A DNA stretch of 64,000 nucleotides from Kalmusia sp. IMI 367209. Lineage: Eukaryota; Ascomycota; Dothideomycetes; Pleosporales; Didymosphaeriaceae. Both the position numbers and the translations under genes were made by a program. The stretch's first letter is position 1, and every line of letters starts with the position of its first letter. The stretch is taken from contig JAPEUQ010000015.1 in the NCBI GenBank assembly GCA_027946365.1, positions 496,001-560,000 of the forward strand. The letters are read 5' to 3'. Shown one piece after another: positions 1-11,276 of the stretch. A model generated the notes under the pieces. It was not told where the DNA came from and did no database searches. It saw nothing but the letters and a program-made list of their open reading frames with translations.

Positions 1-526
1 ATGGAGCTCTCAGTGCCCGAGGCTTGAATGCCTCCGCCGCCGCTTTGGACTAGGAACGAGATCACGTCGCCCGCGACGAAGATCTTGGTCAACCATTTCT
101 GGCGGATCAGGCTGTGCTTTTCGCCATCGGTGAGGAGTATGATGCGCCCGAGAATGATGTAGATGGAGGCGGCGAAGAGAGCGGGGGCGACGAGGAGGAG
201 GAGCGATTGCATGATGAAGGGGCCGAGTTTCCATTGATCGAAGTGGGACTGGACACGGCCGATGTAGCCTACGAACTCAACTGTGAAGCGAGATTGTCAG
301 TGTCTGGAGGTGTGAGGGTAGAGCCAAGGAAGTTCTTACAGAGGCCGCCGATGACGAGTGGTATGAAGTACCATGTTCGTTTTCGGCCGATCTGGTAAAT
401 GTGGTAGAAGGTTGTAAGGGCAAAGAGAACGACGAAGACAATAGCGGCGACGAGATTAGGGTTGTAGCGATAGAGGACGAAGACGGTGGGGTCGTTGACG
501 TCTTTGTGTTGACTTTCGCGGGCCAT
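1..526 (-). CDS. RTA1-like multispanning membrane protein (partial, 3' end outside window)
   Basis: N-terminal part of an RTA1/lipid-translocating-exporter family protein, a fungal plasma-membrane family linked to lipid movement and drug or sterol stress. The ATG at 524-526 opens a short hydrophilic head with the family's YRYNPN motif. Hydrophobic helices follow, the first around AAIVFVVLFALTTFYHIYQ. An intron at 281-339 (59 nt, GTAAGA...TTCACAG on the minus strand) joins GGL to FEFVGYIGR, restoring the conserved GYIGR segment. The exon at 1-280 then gives two more membrane segments (QSLLLLVAPALFAASIYIILG and the stretch before SGGGGIQASG). The protein runs off the left edge in frame. Family call is firm; substrate is unknown. 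Confidence 0.88.
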
Positions 527-1210
527 GGTGAGCGAGGCGCCAAGTGTGTCGTTGCCGGTTTGTAGGTGTAGGGGCTATCGTGACGGCGAATAGGGAAACG
601 AAAGAAGGCGAGCAGCGGTGACACTGGTGGCGATGGCAGTCTCGAGCCGGGAAACTCGATCCTTTTAACAACAGCGAAGGTACGACGGACGCTTATCCGC
701 GAACCCCAAATCCATCCTACCCTTTTGCGTAGACCGGAGCGTATAGGGACGTATTGAAACGTATAGCCACGCTTAACCCGTATCGCGTTCCTCTCCAACG
801 TTGGTTGGTTCGTTATTCTCGCGATGCGATTGGCCACGTAAAGCAGCGCCTATGATTGGTTCGCACCTGAAGGGGCTGAGCACGGGCCCATTTCAGGCGG
901 ATCTTGGAGGAATAAAAAATCTTGGGTGCCTGACTCTGCTCCGGAAAATCCACCGTGCATCATGCGTGGGGCTGTGCAACGCGTCGTCGCGTACAGAACC
1001 GTTTCCAAGACCTGAGTTCGTCCAATGTTACAATTCCCTATACGGATGGCCGCGTAAAGCGAGCCCAGCCTCAATGTGACGCAGGTGCGACTTGGGTGAA
1101 GACTGGCCCCATCAAGAAAGCGTGTTTGACAAATGTCTAATTTGCGGTACCATGGGCGAAAGCTGAGTGGAAAATTTGGAACGGGCATCTGACCTAGAGT
1201 GATATTTGCA
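527..1210. other. Intergenic, no gene supported
   Basis: Holds the upstream region of the minus-strand RTA1-like gene and the 3' flank of the minus-strand regulator. The long minus-strand frames here (277-837, 850-1188) have no domain, no Met-initiated plausible start and no splice partner, so I treat them as chance. No RNA gene was seen. Confidence 0.5.
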
Positions 1211-2704
1211 TCACCTCTCCCGAGTATTTGCCTTCACAATTTCTAGAGGCCAGTCGAGGTAGCCAAGAAGCTCGGGTGTCGCCATCAAAGTCTTCTGTGC
1301 AGCGAGAACGATTCGCGAAGGCCATTCGGCAATCCACCAAGCCAGACGGCATTCCGTCAAAAGAACTGCAAAGTGAGCAAGTACTAGGACCGTAATGGGG
1401 TCGTGTGTCGATATCAAGTGTAGAAATTGCTCTGAAAGACGTGATGACCAGCCGAATGCGATTGCCTATGTCATCCAAATACCTATTAGTGGGCACAATT
1501 CCCATCAGCCAGGGGAAATCACATACCAAGCGGTCGTTCTCTGGAGGGCACTGGCGCGTTCTGAGAAAGTGTGCGTGCAAGTCGTCAATGGCAATCGTGT
1601 AGGAGTCGCCGATGGATGTCTTTTTAGTCTCAGCAAGTTTCTTCAGTCGAAGAATTTCAAAAACTTCGCCCTCGGAAGCGTTTTCTGGTCCTTGCTCCAC
1701 TATTGCATTCATCATTTTGCTATTCACAATTTGCTCCATGTGTGGTTGAATGACGAGCGAAACTCCTTGAGCGAGTCGAAAGCAATGGTGCAGTGCGCCG
1801 ATGGGATCCTCGGGCGCCTCCAACTGTGCCGAAGCAAGGTTGTAGGTGACAAGGACTATAGAGAGTAGGAACATGGCCATAGCCGTCTCGTCTCTTGGCT
1901 GTTCGAGATTCTTCCTGTAAGTTTCGAGAGCGCTGCTGATATGGGAGTCCGCTTGTAATAACAGAGTTTGCCGCTCAGCTTGTGGGTCAGTGGCTGCTTT
2001 GTGGATGGCAGATAAAGCGAGGAATCCACGAAGTAGAAAGGGAAAGTCAAAGCCAATTTCAACGCAATCGATCTGCCAAGCGGGCCAGCGTGTAGGATCC
2101 ACATTCATGTCTTTATAGGCTTTCGTACTCCAGTAATGTAAGAGACGCATATCAGAAATGCTCAATTCAGAACCAAAGGTAGATATAGAGGCACTTGGAC
2201 TAGCGACTGGGCGCTCTGGGATCGCAACGCTATGGCTTTCAGGAGGCGTGGGATACGTGGTGGAAAATCTCTCGCGACTTGGCCAAGCACAGTGAATGTC
2301 CAACCTAACACAATTGGAGCACCTCGGATGTGCCTCGTTGCACTGCAAAACGTTAGCCGCAAGTGTCTAGAATTATAATGAGGTCTCATCAGTGGAATGG
2401 AAGGGTACAACTTGGAAAACTCCGAATGTACCGGAAAATAATATACAGGTTTGCTACATATAGAATATGCAACATAAAATGACACTTGCGGTGCTTTGAT
2501 TGCCAAGAAGAAACGTTTCGCGATATCTTACACGTTGATCCTATGATGGAGAGGCGAATCTTGCAGATAGGTATTAGGACGCTAAAGGAACAGGCTCACC
2601 TTGGTATGCCTCTGCTTGCACTGCAAGCATCCATTGCGACTTTTCCTATGAGTCTTTCTTTTCGCTGCTCGCTGCTCCGTTGTCTCCGCCTCCGTCGGCA
2701 TCAT
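1211..2704 (-). CDS. Zn2Cys6 fungal transcription factor, three exons
   Basis: Nuclear DNA-binding regulator of 391 residues. Exons 2600-2704, 1527-2342 and 1211-1465; introns 2343-2599 (257 nt) and 1466-1526 (61 nt), all GT-AG and in phase 0. Splicing the first intron completes a perfect binuclear cluster: C26-x2-C29-x6-C36-x6-C43-x2-C46-x6-C53, with the basic stretch KRKTHRKSRNG before it. The rest resembles the fungal-specific family with a Phe/Leu-rich regulatory domain (FLLRGFLALSAIHKA; C-terminal VLVLAHFAVLL and WWIAEWPSRIV). The second intron is inferred because the reading frame must change to reach this conserved C-terminus. The gene lies head-to-head with the secreted hydrolase at 3457, so it may regulate that gene; this is inference only. 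The start uses the first of two adjacent ATGs. Confidence 0.85.
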
Positions 2705-3456
2705 TTTAGAAGATGCGCAGTGACATAGACGTCGGTGAAAGACCCGCGGAGATTTCGCGGCAGCTAACGATGGAATCTCCACATTACGTGACAGAAACTA
2801 ACGTCTTTTGGGTTAGTACGAATATGTTTCCGAGACAGGGCACCGCAGGAACTGCCACCCCGCATTCTTTGTTGATCCTCCTGGCACTTCCTTCAAAAGA
2901 GACAAGTTATCATATTCGACGAGTCGTAGGCTCCAATAGACCCGCGTTATCATGCACATCAATACAATTTTCAGCCTAGGATCTTCTTTTTGCTGCACCT
3001 GCCAGTAGTTCGACCGCTTCTGCTATTAACCAGTCTTTCCATTATGAATTACGAGAATACGTGAATACGCAAATTGGCGATTTCTTCATACAGGCCTCGG
3101 CTAGTCTTACTGTTCCCCATGTACAGGGGTGGGTCTCATTACGAGTCCCTGCCTGATCGAGGCCGTCATCCAGGGTAATACCCCTGCGCTTGACGTGAGG
3201 GGCGTAAAGTCTATCCTCGGTGCAACGACGACCGAACAGGACTGCACCTAGATTCATTGAAAGTGCAAATGCCGCTCTTGAATACCGTCACTTCACAGCA
3301 ATGCAACTAATTCCTGTGCTGGGTTTTAGCTCATATAAGAATCCTCGTGATGGCTCGTGTAAGTCAATACCGGATAAAAAGGCCGGCATACCTGCAGCAT
3401 AGAAAAGGAGACGCTTTCTGTCGAGGTACCAACATTCAAGCCTCCTCACAGTAGCC
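2705..3456. promoter_or_regulatory. Shared divergent promoter region
   Basis: About 750 bp between the start codons of the minus-strand Zn2Cys6 gene and the plus-strand GH106-like gene. It must hold both promoters. Small ORFs inside it (2813-2998 and 3042-3257 on minus, 3220-3402 on plus) lack any recognisable domain. No motif stands out enough to assign. Confidence 0.55.
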
Positions 3457-6400
3457 ATGTTTTCAGCGAGATTTACTTTTACGGTGCTGGTGTTTCTATC
3501 TGCATTAAGCCGTGCAACTCTCGGACAGGCCAATGCGGATTTTGAGGATCCACCATCTAATTACCGCCCAAAGTTTCGATACTGGTATACTACCCCCTTA
3601 CAGCTGATAGGTGCTTACAGGCTGACTATCTAGGCTACCTGATGCCAGCATCCCATCGGATGTCGTAGCTAAAGACATTCGCGCAGCAAAAGAAGCTGGG
3701 GCAGGCGGCTTGGAGATATTGCCATTCTACCTGTACGGAAGAGGAGAAGAGAGTGCTAGGCGCGATGGTGCTAACCCCGTTCCTCAACTGCCGGACTGGT
3801 CCAAGTACGGATTTGGGACACCAGCCTTCGTGGACCTGTTCAGGGACACACTCGAGACCGCTGAGGAGGTTGGATTATTAGTGGACTACGCACTTGGTGC
3901 CAATCAAGGACAAGGAGTACCTTCTGAAGTTAGCACACCTGGTCTTGCCGTTGAACTCTTGATGGGACAAGAGACCGTTGCTCCACGCGGATCCTTCAAC
4001 GCACACGTTCCAAGAGCACAACAACCATCTTCCTCTATACTGTCTGGACTATCATTTATGCATCCACTGGAGCAGTTTGGCACACCAAATCTTACCGCCG
4101 TCATTGCTTACCAAGTTGAAAACAATATTGGGGACGCAAAAGTGCATCTAAAGCAAAGTTCATTCATCGACCTCAGCTCACTTGTCGCAAAGAACCAGAG
4201 CTTGCAATGGTCACCACCGACCAGTAACAGCACATGGAAGATATTCTCTTTTTGGGAGGCTTATACCAACCAAAGGTCATGCGATGCTGGGCCGAAGCCG
4301 ACCGACTTTCTGGGAAATGGCTCTTGGACTGTCGACCATTTTAGCAAAGCTGGAGCTTCTCGAGTCACCGATTTCTGGGACAAATATATCCTCTCTGACA
4401 AGCAAGTGGCAGGTCTACTCCGAAACGTGGGCAAGTATGGTAAGAAAATCGAAGTCATGCAATGCTTCTAGTTACTAAGTACAGTTTAGCGTGGGAAGAT
4501 AGCATGGAAATGTTAGCTGCTTTATACTGGACCCCCCGGCCTCCTAGAACGCTTTGAAGACAGCAACGGCTACGATTTGCTCCCGTATCTTCCGTTGTTG
4601 TTCAGTATGTCTAACACGTGGAACGGCGCGCTGCCTGTCTATAATGAGACATACATTTTCGGTAACTATACCAAGGACGGCGACAGTATATATCAGCTCG
4701 ATTATAGGAAAGCACTGAACGACGGATATCAACAATATCTAGCTCATTTCCAACAATGGACACATTCAGTTGGTACTGAGTACTCAACTCAACCAGCGTA
4801 CAATCTTCCTTTACAAGCTGTGAGTTTTCAAAGGGTCTAATGTTTCTCTACATCTGACAATATTTAGCTTAGTGACATAGCTCTCATCGACGCTCCGGAG
4901 GGTGAATCACTGGGGTTTTCGCAAAATGCCGACGTTTACCGCCAATTCGCGGGCCCTGCGCACCTTGCCGATAAAAACGTCATCTCAACCGAGCTTGGCG
5001 CCGTGAACACGCCGCCATATTGGCTTACCATTCCAAATCTGCTCCAGCAGATCAAACGGTCCTTTGGTGGCGGCTTCACCATGAACGTCATTCATGGTTT
5101 CCCTACTCTCACACCCTACCCCAACACAACCTGGCCAGGTTATACCCCGTTCACCTATCAGTTCACTGAAATGTGGAACCAGATTCAACCAGCTTGGCAG
5201 CATATCAAAGACTCTTTGGATTATGTAGGTAGGAATCAATGGGTGTTACAACAGGGACAGCCGAAAGTAGACCTTGCGCTCTATGCTTATGCGGCACCAT
5301 GGACAATAGTTACCAGATATGATTCAGACAATCTTCGACATTGGGGTATGTATCCTGAGAACCTACTTATTCTATGGTCGTTGCTTATGAATACAGGCTT
5401 TTCATACGATTACCTAGGGCCCGATAATTTGGGTTCGTCTGACGCTTTCGTCAAGAATAACAAGCTTGGTGTACCGGAGTACAAGGCATTGATATTCAGC
5501 AACCAGACAATTATCAACGTGAAGGCGGCAGAAGCTTTGATCGAATTTGCCTCACAAGGGCTCAAACTCATCTTCGTCGGCGCGCCTCCGAACCAATCAT
5601 ACCCCACCGACGCAGCTAGCCAATCAGCTGTCAATTCAGCGATGAAACGGCTTTTAGCAGGGCCCAACATCTACCGAATCGATTCCGTTGAGCAGCTCCC
5701 AGGTTATCAAGGTATACTTGAGGAACTCGGGATAGCACCTAGAGTGAGGCTGGGCTGCACTCCCAGCTCGATCTACACAATGTACCGCTCGACATCTCAG
5801 GTTGATTACGTATACCTTTTCAACGACCAAAATGTTCAGCCCAAATGCGGTGTGACAATTGAAGCAGCAGGCGTTGTTCCGTATGTCTACGACGCATGGA
5901 CTGGCTCGCAATCGTCGCTTCTGCAATACTCGTTATCGAATACTTCGATCTTCCATATTCCTACATTAAAAGCGAACGAAACTCTCATACTCGCATTACA
6001 ACGCTCGGTCCCACCGCCAGTATGTACGCTATCCCAATTCAGCTCATACATCCGGTCTGTCGATGCTTCAGGTAGCAACCTGGAAGTCGTAGTCACATAC
6101 AGTCCTCACATCATGACCACCTCTACAAATAAGACGACGCGCTTCAACGAATCAATTCCACCAGCTGCTAATCTTACTACATGGGACCTGACCGTCGAGG
6201 ACTGGCATTCTGCACCGGACCGTTTCGCGGTCGAAAACGAGATCATGAATCACACTTTCCATAATGTTTCCTTGGTACCTTGGGACCAACTGAGTGCCTC
6301 GCTGGCGCATGTATCCGGTATCGGACACTACACGGTTCACTTTGAACCTCCCAACGATGCCGATTTCTCGAAGCTGATGGGTTTCGTCAATCTGCCGCTC

Positions 6401-6688
6401 ATTCAGCACTCTGCGCGCGTGTACCTCGATGGAGAGTGGCTTGGTCCGATTGACCCTGTCAATCCTGTGGTGACGCTGAAAGGGCTTCAAAAAGGGAAGG
6501 TGTATGAATTGAGGATTGATGTCTCGACGACGCTTTTCAATCGCGTGAAGGCTGAGGCAGATCAGGTCTGGATGGTGGGATCCATCGCGAGCGAGGTGGG
6601 GAAGTATAATAGTCTCCCGTATGAGAAATATGGCCTAGTAGGCAATGTTTTGCTGGAATGGGGTTACAGGGTTCAGGTACCGTGTTGA
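3457..6688 (+). CDS. Secreted GH106-like glycoside hydrolase (alpha-L-rhamnosidase type) with one apparent frameshift
   Basis: Predicted secreted enzyme of about 1,010 residues. Exons 3457-3584, 3634-4439, 4490-4819, 4868-5345 and 5397-6688; introns of 48-51 nt. The last intron (5346-5396) is 51 nt and would read through in frame if retained. The ATG at 3457 starts a signal peptide (MFSARFTFTVLVFLSALS). Motifs typical of this fungal family follow: FRYWLPDAS, AGAGGLEILPFYLYG, DAPEGESLGF, then a C-terminal galactose-binding-like sandwich. Many N-x-S/T sites fit secretion. The frame is broken in a run of six C at 4532-4537; with five C the protein reads through TP-GLLERFE and the total exon length becomes divisible by three. 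I read this as a one-base assembly error or a very recent null allele. GH106 assignment is from motif memory and should be checked. Confidence 0.75.
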
Positions 6689-6943
6689 GAACTTGAACAA
6701 AACAGGCTACGCAATGGGATATCAGAAGACAAGTAATATAATAATCAATTGGTTCAATCATATGTCCTCGATGTAGACGCTGCCCCTCATCTTATACTCA
6801 TCGCCCACTAAATCTTCTCCCCAGTACCGAATACCAGAGCAAATCTTGTGCTGACTCATCACGACCACGCCCCAATCACTCACACCATCTCCTCGACCAC
6901 TTGCCGATCTCTCCCCGAAGTCGTCATGTCTCCGCCCACTCTC

Positions 6944-7289
6944 TCAATTCCAAGACCGCAACTCTGCCTGCTCATCCGCAGCCCTCCAACCCCGATTCTC
7001 AGCGCTCATCTGCTCAAGCGCACTCAACTTCTTCTTAGCCTGTGCTGCTCCAGCCCCACTGGCACCTGCGTTGCCCCCGCGCTTCTGCTGGTTGGCCATG
7101 CGCTGCTGAGCTGCGGCGGCGCGGCGCTCGCGTTCCTTTCGAGCTCATCAGCATATATAGAGCCACAAATGTGGGAGGTTAAGATACCTCTGCTTGGATC
7201 CGAGCGCGCTCTTCGGGATCGATGTCCGGTTCTTGCGTGGCGGTCGGTGGACGCGCTTGAGAAGCGGATTGGGACTGTGATTGGCCCAT
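6944..7289 (-). CDS. Small SVIP-like protein with VCP/p97-interacting motif
   Basis: A 97-residue two-exon gene: 7188-7289 and 6944-7135, intron 7136-7187 (52 nt, phase 0). The protein begins MGQSQS, which fits the N-myristoylation consensus (Gly2, Ser6). An Arg/Ala-rich helix follows at residues 26-46. It contains R35-x5-A41A42-x2-R45, matching the R-x5-AA-x2-R VIM consensus by which SVIP and related proteins bind the N domain of p97/Cdc48. A Gly/Ala linker and a conserved-looking tail (KKKLSALEQMSAENRGW, ending RSWN) complete it. By analogy it could be a membrane-anchored Cdc48 adaptor in ER-associated degradation; the domain logic is visible, the role is inference. The clean splice and open frame argue that the gene is real. 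Confidence 0.72.
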
Positions 7290-7930
7290 TGTAGATCGTT
7301 GTCTAAGTGTCTGCCTCGAAAAAAATTTGCGTGGAATGTGAATTGTAAGCTGTTTCGTGGTTCTGTTGCTGTTTTGTTGTAGCGAAAATTGAGTCGAAAT
7401 CTTCTAAGCAATACGACGATCGTCGTTTGTCAAGACGCGAGTCATATGATTTCGCTCCACCACGATTGATTTTACTTCGTGGGTGCAATGCTGCGAGTTC
7501 AATGCTGGTGGGCAAACGGAAAGAACGTACTTGTGAGAAGAGATGCGACGATATAATTTAAGAGCACGGACTTTGTTGTAAGGCAGCAATGGGGCGAAGG
7601 ATCACTTCTAGTCCCGTTCGGCCACCCACTGCGGTACGCTAGGCTATTTTTAGCTAGGCAGCATGTGTGAGTATAACCATTGCCAGTGTCAGTACTTTCA
7701 TTTGCAGAATTGATTTAAGTGATGAGACTTCTGGTAATCTGCTATGGCATTCAGATGACTAGATGTCTCGCATGAGAATCTTGCTTCAGCTATACAATGA
7801 AAAGTGTTCCACCCACGCTGCAAGACAACCATTATATGAGATTCTGCCTTGGCAGTACGCCCTTTCATCTGAAAGATGACCCTTACATTGGCTCCAGCAA
7901 TCTTTCAAGCTGTCAGGCTGGAAGTCCGAC
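7290..7930. other. Intergenic, no gene supported
   Basis: Promoter of the minus-strand small VIM-motif gene at its left end. The remainder is AT-leaning sequence with short frames (7303-7589 and 7786-7968 on minus) that show no domain or splice structure. Confidence 0.45.
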
Positions 7931-8935
7931 CTAATGCATACCGGATCCGGAAGGCCTGACGCCCGCAAATTCCTTCATGTTGTACATGATTGTCTTGTGC
8001 CGGTCGTCCAATACATTTGTGCGAGCGTCAGATACACGAATGGTAACAATCATCAGAATAAATAGCGTTCGGTGTCCCTTCTGGCACGCCTTGTAGAGAT
8101 TAGCCACCAGTGCCCTAAAAGTCGGAGTGCAGATGAGCTTGTAGAGGTCTCGCTTGTTCGGTAAAGGCGTCGTGCGAATGGTAAATGCCAATCCCGGTTT
8201 GCACTTGTTCAATGATTTCAAAATGTTGAGGGCATTGCCAGGCGTAATTTCATTCTTCGCCACATCGTTCTCTGACAAAGGATCTGCAATATATAGGTCG
8301 AGGTTCCGTACATACGCAGCAATGTTCGGATACAGATCCCAGCAGTCTTCAGCGAGGAAACACTCGAACGAGGTCTTGTGAATTTTGAAGGTGCAAGTCC
8401 GATCTCATTCTTGTATACTCTCAGCTTGTGTCTCGCTGCCGAGGTACCCGGTCTCCAAGTGATGGGCTCTACCCGTAAATTCCTGAAGCGGTTGAGGTTC
8501 CTCAATAAATTGGCGGCGATTGCGACACTGGTGACGCTGGAGCTGCCAGCGGCCATGACCCTGAGCTTTTTTGTTGTAGGAGAAGCGAAGAGCACCTCGA
8601 CAATGCTTAGGCTTCGTAACTTGAAATATTTGACCGACATGGAGGTACGAGTAGACCTCCTCTCGCAACTCGCGTGAAGGCTTCTTTTGCATCGCATTGT
8701 ATAATAAGACGCTTGCGCGTAGTAGTCGAGCTCGGCATCCAACTCTTTCACGGTATTTTGGTATTCGGCACGTTCAAAGTCTGGGTCATTCCGCATTGTC
8801 TGGCACTTATTATGGAGACTATATTTGCTTAGTACAGTACACAAAAGGGCCCGTCGCAGCTTACTAAAACATACATTTGCAAATACGAGCCAGCTCCTGT
8901 ACTGAACGCACTTCATTCAAGTCTCTAGAAGACAT
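7931..8935 (-). pseudogene. Decayed F-box-like gene
   Basis: Coding-looking segments lie in alternating frames on the minus strand. From the ATG at 8935 come an acidic coil (MRNDPDFERAEYQNT...) and then, in a second frame, an F-box-like head, PSRELREEVYSYLHV. A third stretch follows (VEVLFASPTTKK; RNLNRFRNLRVEPITW). After an in-frame TGA at 8405-8407 comes a good run including AEDCWDLYPNIAAYVRNLD and GLAFTIRTTPLPNKR, ending at a TAG at 7931. No set of canonical introns joins these, so several indels plus a stop have accumulated. The order matches the fungal proteins that start with an LPxELRxxIYxYL box and have a leucine-rich tail. I cannot name the ancestor. Confidence 0.5.
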
Positions 8936-11276
8936 CTTATCTCCTTTGTAGTGTCTTAGTAGACACTGAGACAAGTACCGAAAGTCAGATAGACGTGGCG
9001 GATTGGGAGTGCTATGAGCCGAGAAGTGAGATTACGATAGCGGATTGTTCATTCGAGTGTCGTGAATCTAATCGAGGAACAGCGCTAGGCTACGTCAGGA
9101 AGTCTCACAGATTGTCATCAGTGAAATTGGCCCCGCAGTCACGATACCACAGGCAAAAACAGCAATAACCTAGAGGGTCAAATATTATGAGATTTCACTG
9201 GACGGAAAGTATTCGACAACACGGAGCTGCCCTGTTCCCTACATCTTCTTCTTTCACACTCAGGGATATTTTTCCATAGATGGCCAGACAGTGCTCACTC
9301 TCGTTAAAGGCTTAGACCATATTTGCCACCAGTATGCGGAGTCATCGTTGTCTAAATCGACCAACGGAAGGCACCGAGAACCGCCCTACACCAAATCAAG
9401 ATGTTCTACTCATCCACCTCTAACTGTTAGATTTCGCATGCTCCTAATGGGTTGAGTATGATATGTAAAAGATCACTCCAGTAGTGGCGGACAATTGAGA
9501 TCTCCCCTTTTGACCAATATACCTACTTTCTTCAATTTAGTCCACACAATCTCCTCATAAATACATCTACGTCGTTCCTCTTAGTACTAGTGATGCTGAA
9601 GTCATCGATCTCCCTTGAATCCACTGTAATGTGCAAGGCAACGTTCTTTAGATTCAAAAGCCAGCTTGGTCCACCGATCAATTCCACATTTGGCCATCCA
9701 AGACTCCTGTCAAGGACGAATTCGCCGCAGTCCCAGATCGTATTCGAAGTCTCCTGTATGAATATGGTCTCGGAGGATAATTGATGAAACTGTGCCACGA
9801 CCTAGTGACATGGTATTAGGATTTACGTGCGAAATTAATTTAGCAGTAATGCTCGAGGGAAGGAGTTTCTATATCAGTCAAGACTATACACAAGCCGTAG
9901 TATAAAGAGTAAGAAAGACCGTCTTATCTATCATATCTTTTATCTTAGAGTAGTGAATCCAGTCTGATGACTAATGACGTGGGTTGACGTTATGTGATTC
10001 TGTAACCCATAGCCTAGAACTTGACTATGCAAGGTGGCCCATTTCTAGGCCATCGAGGATCTGTCCCCCTTCCTAGGGTCTATCCCCTTTCTTAGATTTT
10101 TTAGATACTCATTGAGAGAGGAACAGTTTTCAAATTCGGACCCAGCGAATCAAAAGACCTACGATCTCAAACAATCTCCTCTCACTCTTTCGGTGATATA
10201 CATGTAATCACGTTATGGCGTTGGAGACAGTTCAGCTCTGGGGTCGGTTTTTCGATATTCGAAAATTGCGGTCTCGGAAGAGGATGTCTGTTCATGTTCT
10301 ACTCGCCCGGTATATAAAAGCTGTATAGAATATGCCGTTCCTAGACGGAGTCGATGGATTTTCGTCCATAGCAATATTTTGTGATGTGCTGTGTTCGGAT
10401 CATTGCCAAGAGTTTTTAGTCAGGGGCTATGAAGACTTGCAGCCCTTCCTCAGGGCAAATAGTAACGGAGGAATAGACCGATTGGAAGCTGTAGTATTTC
10501 CTGCTGGCCAAAAAAGTTAAAGGAAAGAAAACGTAGCGTTGAGACACGGGAGAGGTGTTGTTGTCTGATGACAACTAGTTGAACTGGCCGCGCTAACTGA
10601 TGCTTGAAAAGTTTTTCGTTGTGAATCTATAAAATGTGACTAGCTTTAATTCAAGATGGACAACTTCTGTGGCATTAAGCGTTGTCAAATGAAGGCTCTC
10701 AGTCTTCGATTTTCGTAAAGTGCGCCAGGACGTCGATCGGAACAGTATGTGGAGCGAGCATATCCTGGATTGACTAGCGCATCTAGCGCAAGTGGTGTAA
10801 TATACCTGCAGCGCAAGTACAACACGCCCGAGCACGTACCGAGTGCCGTTCTTGATTTCATTGCCGCGCAAGCCACAAGTACACAGCAGGGATATAGAGC
10901 TACAGGTTATATCGGATGTTTTTTTCGTACGGTCGTACATACCCTTGTCAAGATCGGCCATGCAAAGGGTTCTGTGACTCGTAATTGTATGTCGCTGGTT
11001 GGTTGAGCCTCGACTATTGTACAAGCGTACTTGCCCCCGCAGCCTCGCTTCTGTCGTGTGAAGATGACATTGTGCCAGATTGCGTCGTTAGCTAGGAAGG
11101 AGGATAGTTATCGAGTATATCTCTGCTGTCCCATTAAGCGTTTGGGGGGTGGCCGCGCAGTGACGACGAGCCACGACCTTCTTTCGCTTCTTTACCAGCA
11201 TTACGCTGTCTTGACCAGCCGCTCGTTTTCATCGCGCTTTCTCGCTCACTTTCGCTCTCCAGGATCGTCGCCCAGC
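8936..11276. other. Gene-poor stretch
   Basis: About 2.3 kb without a supportable gene. A minus-strand frame at 9532-9798 (no ATG; contains RSLGWPNVELIGGPSWLLNL) looks faintly coding and could be another relic of the F-box-like kind. Frames at 10332-10520 (plus) and 10593-11024 (minus) look random. The last 250 bp upstream of 11277 include the probable promoter and 5' leader of the secreted protein gene. No repeat or RNA gene was recognised. Confidence 0.4.

Noticed and set aside
850..1188. 112-codon minus-strand frame
   Set aside because: No recognisable motif, no splice partners, and composition like intergenic DNA.
3710..4471. 253-codon frame as a stand-alone gene
   Set aside because: It is one exon of the GH106-like gene; its last codons read into an intron.
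9532..9798. 88-codon minus-strand frame with coding-like wording
   Set aside because: No ATG start, no upstream exon found; possible relic only.
10593..11024. 143-codon minus-strand frame and its overlapping partners
   Set aside because: Several frames overlap on both strands; none shows family motifs or joinable exons.
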